64,000 bases of DNA from Cymbidium sinense. Taxonomy: Eukaryota; Streptophyta; Magnoliopsida; Asparagales; Orchidaceae. The position numbers and the translations under genes were made by a program. The stretch covers positions 95,326,271 to 95,390,270 of the forward strand of contig CM038229.1 of the NCBI GenBank assembly GCA_021442155.1, written 5' to 3'. The notes beneath the pieces were generated by a model. That model did not search any database. It was not told where the DNA came from and was given only the letters and a program-made list of their open reading frames with translations. Numbering within the stretch: position 1 is the stretch's first letter; each line of letters starts with the position of its first letter. This document shows positions 51,801 through 62,379 of this stretch, piece by piece.

Positions 51801-52059
51801 ACTACATTTGATCAAAGGACCATAAGACAGGTGCCATTAATGAGAGCATAGGAGAGAGCTCTATATTTCACGATGGGCTTGTGACTTTTCTTGAGGTAGT
51901 TTCTTTGGTGTTCAAATAGTCTATGAATGGTTGCCTCCAAGCCAGCTCCTTGTTCTTATAGGCAACAATAACCTCCCCTTCAAGAAAAAGTCTCTTTATG
52001 AGTTCAAGATCAATAAGGGACGTGTCTATTTTGGACCCTTATTAGAATGGACTCATCTT

Positions 52060-52520
52060 TCGAACATGTCAATTCTTTGGCAAGTTTGGCCAAAGCATCT
52101 CTAGTTCTCGCTCAAGGAACCTTGTAGATGGTGACTTTAGGTATTTGAATAGCTTCATGGTATACTCATGGTAATGATGAAGCTTGGGTTTGAGAACCTT
52201 GTAGGACCCGTAATATGATTGATGATCAAGAGAATCCCGATATTGATGCTCTTGACACACCTTTGTGATAGCTAACTCTAGGACAATCAAAGCCTCATAC
52301 TTGGCTTCATTATTGGTGCGGGGTTGGAAAGATGGTATGAGAATCTCATCACATCGTGTCAGAGTTAGAGAACTATTCCTACCTCTCTTCTGAAGAGTAG
52401 ATCATGGTGCTTCCCCTTTATGAAAAGAAGCTACACCATCAAAATATATCTCCCATCGATGGTTGTCAACCTCCCAAGTTCATGATTTGTTCATCAAGGA
52501 GATCATCATTAAGCGGAGAA
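52060..52520 (-). pseudogene. Gypsy RNase H remnant
   Basis: The minus strand reads from a GRLTTIDGRYILM-like start through IVLELAITKVCQE, GSYKVLKPKLHHYHEY and a tail with LERELEMLWPNL. This follows gypsy RNase H domains of the YEALI-GLE-A type, with a tether to integrase. The matching duplicated copy is at 48,450-48,650. Confidence 0.65.
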
Positions 52521-52849
52521 TCGAGAAGAAGTGGGTGTCTTTGCTAAGAAATTTGCTAGTATTTATCCTTTACTGACTAAGAGTACAAATTTGATATCAA
52601 ACTGTGAGAGAATCATGACCATCATGGCAAATGTCTAGATAGCATTGGCCATGTCATGAGATACTCATTAGTTAGTTGAAATCAAGTTCACCTTATGAGA
52701 AAGCATAGTGTTGTAGCTTGAGATGCAAAGATCAAAGCTAGGCAATATTTCTCAATAGGTGGGTAGTTTTGAATTAGATGATGACCGAGGTAGTAGAGAG
52801 CGTTCTCCTTCCCTTCATCATTGGCTTGGGCCAACAGAGAATCAGAGAG

Positions 52850-53670
52850 TCATCCAATGCATGTAGAGGATGAGTGGCTTGCCTAGGATAGGGCTAGCGG
52901 CTTCACCAAATCTTGGATGTATTCAATGGCATATTGACACTTGTCATCCCACTTGAACTTAGCATCCTTTTGACAAGTGTCAAGAATGGCTTGCATCTCC
53001 CTAATAGGTTGGAAATGAAGCATCTTAGAAGCACCATCCATCCTTAAAAGGATCAAAGTTGAGTTAAACTCTTAGGAGGTGGTATTTCTAATAGCTTTGT
53101 TCTTTTCTTTTGATCTATTTCTATTCCTTGGTGTCAAACAAGAAACTCAAGGAATTTCCTTGAAGCTACTCAATGCACACTTTAAGGGATTCATTTTGAT
53201 GTTATATTATCTTAACCATTCAAAAACTACTCTCAAGTCAAAGAGATGGTCTTCCTTTTCTCTTCTTGACAACTAGATCATCAACATAGCACTCAATGAT
53301 GGATGAGTTCTTGAATATTTGAGTCATGGCCCATTGGTGTAGCACTAGCATTTTAAGGCCGAAGGCATGACCCTATACAAAGATTCCAATCGGGTTTGAA
53401 AAGCAGTGTTTCTTTCATCTTCATGAGACATCTTAATTTGGTTATAGCGGATGACCCATCCATGAAAGAAAAGCGCATGAGATGAGGCAATGTCCACCAT
53501 TAGTTCATGTATAGGAAGAAAACTCATCCTTAGGACATGCCTTATTTAAGTCTCAAATCGATGCATATGTAAATTTGGCCATTCTTCTTCTTGGGATGAC
53601 ACTAACCGGTAGGATATTTTTTTCCTTGATGAAACCAAAGATCGATCAATTTCTTGACTTCAAAAATGAC
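52850..53670 (-). pseudogene. Gypsy reverse transcriptase remnant
   Basis: The minus strand contains, in order, FIKEKNILPVSVIPRRRM (about 53,650-53,590), DLNKACPKD (53,552-53,526), LPIHELMVD and YNQIKMSHEDERNTAF (53,520-53,400), YRVMPSALK (about 53,370), and the catalytic YVDD (53,288-53,277) within ECYVDDLVVK. Beyond it is a MNPLKCAF-like continuation (about 53,190). All are standard Ty3/gypsy RT landmarks at normal spacing. Frameshifts separate the blocks. Confidence 0.85.
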
Positions 53671-55099
53671 CTATTATTTGATTTCTAATTGCATGCGTCT
53701 AGAGCTTTTGATAGGGTTAGTGCTAGGATCTATTGCTAGCTTGTGGACTACGTCGAGATAATTGCATTTCTTCATAACTCCATGCAAAGTCTTTAAACTC
53801 ATCAATAGCTAACTAAGTCATTGGTTTCTTCTTCATTCGAAACAACGATGTATGTCGGCGTGAATTTTCTCCCGTCCCAAGGTTGATTTCTTTAAGCTTG
53901 TCAATTGTTGAATGGATCTCTCTTAAAATTTTGGCGTATCTTTGATTTGGAGATCATCTCGATCATCCGAGATTTCTAAACACACATTCTCAGAGTTGGT
54001 GTTGTGTGAAAAGAACCTATCGGTCCCAATGATTGGTAACAACTAGCGAATCATCATCATCGATTGGACCCACTATCAATCTAGTCTTGCTCTTGCTTCC
54101 ACGTATTGTTCCATAGCTTCTCAAAGTACTCAACTATGCGACCATGTGTGAGGAACCAAATCTTTCTATAATATTATTAACACAAGGCGTAAAAGTCAAA
54201 CGGTAATTCCATTAATTCTTTAAATGAATCCTCCTCAAGTTCTACATCAACTTCGTGACTTGAGGATGATGGTCCCAAAAGAATCTCTTCAACTGGAAGA
54301 CTTAGGGGCTTCCTTAACTACCAAACCTTTAACTTTTAGGGTGAAAGTGAGGTTAAAGGTTCGCTGCATGATAGTTTTACATATATTCAAATACTTTGCT
54401 TTTATCTGGAGGGCCATCTTCATCATTGTTCGCTGAGGGTCACCCTAATGAAACCCACTAGAGGGGTTGGTTGGTATACTAATTGTATTAGACTCATCCT
54501 CAAACTGGATTCCAAATTTGTGTGAATAGTAGGGGTACTCCATGAATTGGAACATAACCCCTGTTGGTTGATGGCCAACATGGGGTCTTCCACCTCTACC
54601 TCATTTGTAGCTCTGCCTACCTGGAGTAGGCATAATTAGAAGTTGTATGAGGATCGATCATCTTCCTCAAAATACCCTTTCTTCACTTGGACAAAATTTA
54701 AATTCAAAGAAAAGAAAATGAAAAGAGGCAAAATAGAAGAAGTAGTGAACGTCTGATCCTATCACATTCTCCATCTTACCCACATGTCCTATGATGGAAT
54801 AAACTGTGGAATGTGATATCTTGATCTATTTCTTCTTATTTCTTGTTCACTTGGATTTTCTTCTCTTCTCTTTCTTTTCTTCTTTATTTTCTTTTCTTTG
54901 AATTTAAAGTAAGAAAGGATTTTGAGGAAGATAGTAGGTCATCCTCATTCTCAATTAAAAATGCCTTTCATCTCCATTGACTATTTTCCCATCCTTTCAA
55001 CTTGATGCAGGGAGGTTGGAATTATCTTGCTCTAATGTATTTAAGGCCTATCGAGCAAAGCTGAGCAGTATTAAAATCAATGATATAAAACTTCAGTCT

Positions 55100-55520
55100 T
55101 CCGGTCACCTATCTCCAAAGATAACACTATGGAACTTAAAGCCCACTTTGTTCATTAAACCCTCTTCATCTCCTCAAGTGTGGAGATGTTGATCTTCAAA
55201 TAGAGGGTCTTTAGACTCATAATGTTCATCGATGCACTTGGATTGATGAGAACTCTAGCAAGTGATCACATGTCATTTGTGATGTAGGGGGGCGGTTGTG
55301 CTCCAAGTCCCCTGAAGAAGGTCTTCATCTATGTAAGTGATCCCAGCTTCTTTTGTGTAATGTGCCTCTTCACCAATAGTAGCTGGTAAGCATATCTCGG
55401 GATCAAGGAGAGCCTTGATTAATATTTCCCTTATCTCTTTGGATAAGATAAGGGCATCATATATGCTTAGCTTAGATGACAACTTTCTTAAATGAGAGAG
55501 GACATTGTAGTCCACCTTTA
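55100..55520 (-). pseudogene. Gypsy aspartic protease remnant
   Basis: The minus strand has YNVLSHLRKLSSKLSIYDAL (about 55,510-55,455), ITYIDEDLLQG (near 55,340) and then RVLINPSASMNIMSLKTL (about 55,265-55,210). This corresponds to the pepsin-like active-site loop of gypsy proteases, which normally reads D-[ST/P]-G-[SA]. Here it is N-P-S-A-S, so the catalytic aspartate is lost in this copy. Confidence 0.65.
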
Positions 55521-55699
55521 ATCCTCCACAAGAATATCCAAGGGTGGTATCCTATGGAGGGGCTTATTGATCTTCTATACCAATGACTTGTTTCCTTCAA
55601 TCTTGAGGTGTTGCCCTAGGAAGTAGAACCTTGCCACTATAGAGGTTGACTTGATGATCTCTTTGGACAAAGAAATGGAAGGTTCTTCTACACATCGCT

Positions 55700-58320
55700 C
55701 ACATACGCTTCTCCTATGGGACCCTCAAAATTGGATGATTCCAAGTCTATCTCAAGAGGTGAACCCATAGTATTGAGTAGAAAAGTCCAACTCAATTAAA
55801 AGGATGAAGATCAATTATTATAGTTGTTTCTTTGACTTGAAGAATTATTAGGAATAGATTTAGACAACCCATCGGTGACATAGATGTAATTCAAGCTAGC
55901 TTTATTCTTTAATTTCTTGGATTTGATAGGAGGTATAAAGTAGAAATTAAGTAAAGTAAGAGGCGAGGATTTGATTCCCTCACCACCCAAGATGTCTACA
56001 AGAAAAGAAGAACTAGCTAAAGTAGTGGTAGTTGATGTGATTGTTTCAATGGTAAATTGGAGGTGACTCGACGTGGTTGTGCTTGGGCTATCCGGGTTGA
56101 CACATCTCTCTTGCTACTAAGCTCCCCTTGATTATGCTCAACTTACAAACCTTCTTGATGTTGGAGGTTTGAGTCGACTCGAGCACCTTCAAGAAAAATT
56201 TCTCGATCTTGGACAATCTATTAGGATATATCCCAACTTTCTTTGGCTTTGGAAGGCTCACATGTATCCCCAAGGATTACCCTAATGGAACTGGATGGTT
56301 ATTTCACAAGATATTCCTTTGGGATAACTACTGACCGGTCATGAAATTATGTTCAAGCCGGTCCTTAAATGTGAAGCAATCCTCCAAAATATGACCTAGC
56401 ACGGTGGGAGGGAAAAGTTAGGATCATGGCTTTTGCCCACTTCCTCCAGTCTCCTAGGCTGGGTAGCTAAAAATCAAGCTTCTTCAAGATATTCTTAAAG
56501 ATCTTCATGATTACCTCCCTTTTAAATGAATAAGGTTTGTTAAGTTTATTTAAAAGAGTAGATAAACCATAGTACTTGGCGTGGTATGTGTGTCACTTCT
56601 TGAAGATATGGTTGATGAGGTAGGCCATGGAGACTACATGGCGGCCGGTGTGGTGGTAGAGGAGGTGGAAGTGAAGGCTATTGAGGTTGTGTTCTCTTAG
56701 ATTGATCTCTATGGTTACTTCCCCTTATCCTGTATCACTGCTTCTTCTTGTATACCATAGCTTTGCTTTGGGCAAGGTCTTGAAAAGGAAACTGCCTCTC
56801 CTTGTAGACTATCCACCTTGTTGATTAACTTCTCAAAGGTTTTGATGGTGAAAGCATGAAGGCAATCGGCCATGGATATTCTTTATAAGAATCTCAATGG
56901 CATATTGGACAACTATGGTTCCCATTTCATACTCGAGGTTATGCCATCGAGAATGTAGTCAACAAGGGACACACTTGGGTGTTATTATGCTACAAGGAGA
57001 TCATCAAGAACCCTTTCGAGCTCTAGCAAACCTCTTGATAAAGAGTTGCTCCAACTCAACAAATGTCTTCTGAATCATTAGGAAGTTCAAGATATGAATC
57101 AAAGATATCCTTGATAGGCTCGATGAAGAGGCATAAATAGCAGCATTATCATCGGTGTTGCAACCAATGAAGTGTGTAATATGCCTCGAGTTTCCACGCC
57201 ATCAAAACTCTTGAAGGAAGGTGACACGAAACCCTTGAGATATTGGATTGCATCAAATTCCTCGGGTAGGTCTACCCCCGAAATTGATGATCCTCCCGGA
57301 CTTGAGCCAATGCGTCCTTCTCTTGGTTAACCATAGACTTGATATCTTTTCTTATATGGAGGTACTTTACACTCCCTTCCTATACATGCTAGTGCTACCT
57401 TGCTCTAATGGAGGTAAATTCTTGGGCGGGTCCAAGATATGCACCAACTTCCGGTAGTCTCAGTTATAGTAGGATGAACTGATGGGGCTTGTTTATGAAG
57501 TGCTCCTAACAAGACCTCAAGCTACCATGCCATCCTATCTATTTGCTTATCTTTTATAAAACCTCTATCTTTCTCGGCTAGTGATCTCAGTGTGCCTCAT
57601 GGCCCTCTCCTATCGTAGATGTTTTCCTACACTATGGGGATAATAGACCTCAAGTCAAATTGAGACGGACTGAACATATGTAGGTCCGCCAACTGGTGTA
57701 GACTGAGGCGGTGCACGACCTCTACTCTAGCTAACTATGGGCTAGTGAACACTAGTAGAGGTAAAGTAGGGATTTTCCTAGCATCCTCTATATCGACCCG
57801 AGAGAGAATGAAATGGGTTATAACAGCAGGGAAATCGAGCGGCATATCCTCCACATAGTGAGCGCCTCCATCTCCCACGGTGATGGTACTACTTAATCAT
57901 ATGGTATTTGTTCCTCCTCCGAGTCTTGGTAGGGTGAGTGGAGTAAGAACTAGACCCAACCTCAAAGTTGGGAGGCAATCTGGGATCGAGAAGCCTTACC
58001 CTTTGAGGGTGCTAATGAGTGGTGTTAACCCTTATTGGGAAGCACAAAAATAACGGCGACCGTGTGATCGCCACCGCACTTCTTGTAGAAACTGTCCCGC
58101 CTTCCTCTTGATGAGGGGATATCAGTCGATGGCAAGTCAATCTAAATGATTGGCTTCTACCCGACCGTGGTCCTAATAGTTATGAGGGGAATGCCCTCAT
58201 AGGTAATCCTCGCCCCTAAAGCCTCATCGAAATGAATGAGGTGAAATCAACGAGGAAGGTTGGCACGATCGGGCCATGTCCATCTCATGAGGAAAGGTAA
58301 ACACGCACTTGGGTGCGACC
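55700..58320 (-). pseudogene. Gypsy gag region, strongly degraded
   Basis: Minus-strand pieces include ETQ-like and QTFEKLINKVDSLQGEA-type stretches (about 56,860-56,790), FVELEQLFIKRFARARKG (about 57,070-57,010), and upstream pieces near 57,300-57,700. These resemble the capsid part of plant gypsy gag by position (between leader and protease) and by F-x-x-L-x-x-x-F-x-x-x-FA patterns. No intact zinc knuckle was found. The gag limits are approximate. Confidence 0.5.
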
Positions 58321-58544
58321 ATTTTACGTGAACTAAACTTAGGCGACTGAAACTAAAATTATCGCTAAACATGAGTCAACAATGTTGAAAGATAAACATG
58401 GATCAAATTTCTATTGACTTTGAATTTTGAATTTAGAATTTGAACCCATACTCAACATCATAGAAAAGTGTTAAGTCAAGCCCAAATGATTTAGAATAGA
58501 TTTTGATATTTTTATTGAAAAGAGGAATTGTTTGGATGTAGAAT

Positions 58545-59890
58545 CCACTTTCAACAAATTTGGATATATTGAAAATGGGTTTAAATATTTTATTTGAAGG
58601 GATGCTTCCATAGGTTCATATTTGAGTTTTAATTTTGATTTTATGACCCTTTATTTAATAAATAAAGGTATGTTAAAGTAAAGGGTCAATTTGCTTTTGT
58701 TATGGATTTGAGATTTTGAATTCATTCACTTAGCAAATTTGGGTATGCTAAGTGAGATGTTTGAAAACAATTTCTTCTTTTTTGTTTCTTTGTTAGTTTT
58801 TCTTTGTGAATCTTTTGCAATTTTGAAAAGAGAAATGGAATTTCACATTTAACAAATTTAGGTATACTAAATGAGAAAATCAAGTGTGTTTTGTTCTTTT
58901 GAATTTTTTTTGAAAATAGGATTCTTAGCAAATTTAAGTATGCTAAGAAAATCCTAATAGGTTTCTTTTATTTTAATTTGATTTTAAAAGTAGGATCCTT
59001 AACAAATTTAAGTATGCTAAGGGAATCCTAATGTGTTTACCTTTTGATTTTGATTTTTTTTGGTTGAAAGTGGAGACTTCACTTTAGCAAATATGGTATG
59101 ATAAAATAAAGTTTCATTTAATTTTGTGAAATGGAAATTTCACTTAGCAAATTTGAGTATGCTAAAATAGAATTCCAAAGATGTGTTCAAAATTATTGTG
59201 CTTTGATTTTATTTTGAAAATGGTGACTTCACTTTAGCAAATATGGTATGTTAAAGAACGAAGTTCAAAAGTGTTTCTTAAAATTTTTAAATGGAACTTT
59301 CACTTACCAAATTTGAGTATGCTAAATAAATTTCCAAAAGGGTGTTTCAAATTTTTTTTTTTTTTTGAAAGGTAGACTTCATTTTAGCAAATGGGATATG
59401 CTAGAATGAAGTTTCAAATATATTTTGAAAATTTATGTTTTGTTGATTCTTAAAGGGAGAATTCCATTTAACAAATTTGAGTATGTTAGATGGAAATCAA
59501 TTATGTCTAATCTTCCAAAGATATACATTTTTGTGTGATTATTGCTTTTGAAAGAGGAAATCCCAACCTAATCATATATGGAATATGTTAAGTGGCATTT
59601 CAAAATAATGTTACTTTATTTGAAAATGAATTTTCCATTTAATAAATTTGAGTATATTGAATGGAGATATTCATATGTGCTTTTGAAAATTTATTTTTGA
59701 TTTTATTTGAAAATGATACCTCCACCCAATAAGTGTGGGTACATTGAATGGAGAGGTTTTATATATTTTTTATTAAAAAATTGAAAATCCCAACCAACAC
59801 ATGTGGAATGTCGTAAGTGAAATATCAAAGTTATGATTTTGCTTGAAGAATATCCATTCAACACATTTGGATGTATTGAATGGAAAGGCC
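58545..59890 (-). repeat. Hairpin minisatellite in retrotransposon leader, copy 2
   Basis: About 15 units of 60-90 bp, the complement of the array at 27.7-28.9 kb. Perfect or nearly perfect arms: CACTTAGCA/TGCTAAGTG (58,727-58,735 and 58,746-58,754); TTCTTAGCA/TGCTAAGAA (58,922-58,930 and 58,941-58,949); ACTTCATTTTAGCA/TGCTAGAATGAAGT (59,376-59,389 and 59,399-59,412); TTCCATTTAACA/TGTTAGATGGAA (59,462-59,473 and 59,484-59,495); TCCATTTAATA/TATTGAATGGA (59,634-59,644 and 59,655-59,665). The loop keeps AATTT(G)GTA-like sequence. The array lies between the LTR and gag. Confidence 0.85.
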
Positions 59891-60239
59891 CATCTTCAAA
59901 TTTTATGCTTTTGAAAATATGATTGTTGGAATTTTATTTTTGAAAATGAGGTCTTCACCAAAAATGAATTGAGTGAAGAAACTCACTTGTTCTTTTATAA
60001 AATGTAATTGTTGGAATTTTATTTTTAAAGATGATCCTACATATGATCATGAATGAAGGTGATTTAGGAAAACTTTTGCAAAAATATTTTATTATGTGCA
60101 TTTTGAGTGTTTTTGAAAGGAAAATGTCTTAAGAAGGATTTATTTTGTCTTTATTATTTTAGAATGAACATTTAATTAAAGAGGAAGTCTTTAATTAATT
60201 ATCTTTGTTTCAATTTTTATTTTTACCCATTAGGGAACC

Positions 60240-62350
60240 CACGGGGTTTTAAGACCAACATGAGGTGAGGTCCTAAAACCTAAAGATGATGGCTAGCTTA
60301 ACTTAAGGATGAAATAAGCTAAGTACCAACGGAATGAAAGATAGTCTTGGATTCATACCAAAGTACAAACCCACTATCGATACTTGGAGACAATGATCAT
60401 TTAACAAAGATGGAGAGAGGAATCTTTCCCTGGAGTCTAAAAAATCGTGATAAAATTTTTATGATGTGAAATTTTTAAAGAAAAGAAAGTATACTTCCAT
60501 CTTCACTCTATGTGGGATAAAATGAAGATAAAAATATACTTTCTTCTTTTTTTGCATTTTTGACAATAGATCCGTAGATATTCTTATTGTAGGTGATCGA
60601 GTATGACATCGAGGGAGGTGTACTATCTCAAAAAATAGAAGTACAATGGACCTATCACCTCAACAAGGACTAAGGATAATGAGTGCATCAGAGATTCTTC
60701 CCACTTTACATAGAAAAAGTAAACCGGGGTTTATTTTAAATCGAAGTTCATTAAGTTCCCTGGCAAGGTCCCATAGCTAATTACATTCTAAGGAAGGGGA
60801 TTCCTTAGAATACTCTCGATTAAGGTAAATGATCATTATCTCCAAATATTTCAAAAGGTAGGACTATCAATCGATTAGTTTATTTTAGAAGATCAAATGG
60901 GATGGTCAAAGAGAGAGAGAGTTATTATCAAAGCTAAAGGAAGATAAGTGGGAGCTATTAATGATGCTAGGAAACCTAGTGATCATCTCAAATTATCCTA
61001 TGGTTGAGCTTTACATTTTGAAATTGAATTATTTGTTTGAGTTAAATTTTATTAGAAGTTTAGGCTTATAATTCCATAATACAAGGTTTTGAAAATACCT
61101 AGAGGTGAGGATTTATGCTTATGGCCCATAGAAGGGAGAAGCAATCTCGAATCTAAATCTAGGGAGCTTTGGCAAGGGCCAAAAGCATGACATAAATCTA
61201 AAGTGAAAATGGATATTTGGTTTGCCTCATAAGAGAGGATAAACCACTCACTTGGACTTACAATGTCTGGGGTGGCAACTAACTCTCATACAATTTTAAA
61301 TTCATGTAGGCAAGTCATATTCTTTATGAAAGATAGTGTTATTTATTTAAAAGAGATTAAGTCCTTAAACTCACTCCCTAAGAGAATAGATCATGTAAGT
61401 CCATGAGAAATGACTAGATCTAATGCAAAATATATTACATATTATTTTCATTTTTGGACAATCATTTGACTCAGTTTATAGGATTCATATGCCTAATGCA
61501 TGAGAAGATTATTGGCTAAAATTAACGAGAAGGGAGGAGGTGAGTTTCCACCATGGCTCTGGTCAAGCCAAGTTTCTCTAGCAAAGGTGGAAGCCCTCCA
61601 ATCAAGAGTGAAACAAGATGCTTTTATGCATGATGTTATAAAAAAAATACTCATCCACTAAGGGTTGCTAATTTTTTTATCTTGATTTTAACTTGGCCTT
61701 TAAGTGAGGTTATGAGTTATTTATTTTAATTTTAATTGATTAATTTGGTAGAAAATTTATTTTTCCCTAAGAGCCTAATCGTCATCCAGCCATACATCAA
61801 AGAAAGGAAGAAACTAGAAAAATATGTCATCTTAATGCACAAGCTAAACAAACATCACACATTTTATAAAGCTAACATAAAAGAATTGAAGACCATTTGT
61901 GGTGGCACCACATAAACCAAAATAAATTGGGGTAGCCTCTACCATTATACAACCCGGATTACAAATGAACTAATTTACAATTAAGCAAGGAAATTCATGT
62001 TGTGGTGGGTTTTTCTCTTCTTTTCTTCTTTCTTCTTTCTCCTTCTTCTTTAGTTCCTACCTTTGGATGGTTGGAATGTCGATGTTAAAGCTTCACATGG
62101 TGCATAAGATGAGATCTTATGACCAATCTAACCCCACCCCCCCCCATAACATTCATTCCAAAATCCTAATTGCAAAAATACATGAAAAGGAAAAGGAAAT
62201 CTAACTAACACCTATAAAATAGAGATTAGCTAAACAAATCATACAAATAGCATGTATATTAAACTTAGCACATGGGTAACCAAGTCCATGTCTATTGGAT
62301 TATGCTTAGGGTATAAGCACCCGCAAAAGCAATTATATTTTTATTACAGA
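60240..62350 (-). mobile_element. 5' LTR part of the minus-strand gypsy element
   Basis: Matches 31,290-33,130 directly and 25,200-27,300 in complement. It is cut at about 62,350-62,380, where homology switches to an LTR in the opposite orientation. It therefore contains only the last ~2 kb of the ~5-kb LTR. A 20-nt inverted repeat (60,486-60,505 with 60,523-60,542) lies in it. Confidence 0.65.
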
Positions 62351-62379
62351 CCCTTAAGCATAATCCCTTAAAATAATGA

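Larger units (their letters stand above)
49450..62350 (-). mobile_element. Tat/Ogre-like Ty3/gypsy retrotransposon, degenerate
   Basis: Read on the minus strand: 5' LTR part (62.35-60.24 kb), leader with hairpin array (60.2-58.4), gag (58.3-55.7), protease (55.5-55.1), RT (53.7-52.9), RNase H (52.5-52.06), integrase (51.8-50.9), then a 3' part with ~110-bp repeats (50.7-49.45). The order RT-RNase H-integrase places it in Ty3/gypsy. The long LTR, long leader and RNase H sequence type suggest the Tat/Ogre lineage, which I could not confirm. All frames are broken. Confidence 0.75.

Noticed and set aside
49450..58320. Endogenous pararetrovirus instead of a gypsy element
   Set aside because: An integrase with the NGLVEAFNK stretch, LTR copies and the RT-RNase H-integrase order fit Ty3/gypsy. 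No movement-protein or pararetroviral coat region was seen.
58545..59890. CRISPR-like array (short repeats with spacers and palindromes)
   Set aside because: The genome is plant, the units diverge in sequence, spacing is irregular, and the array lies between an LTR and gag with a matching copy elsewhere. It is a retrotransposon minisatellite.
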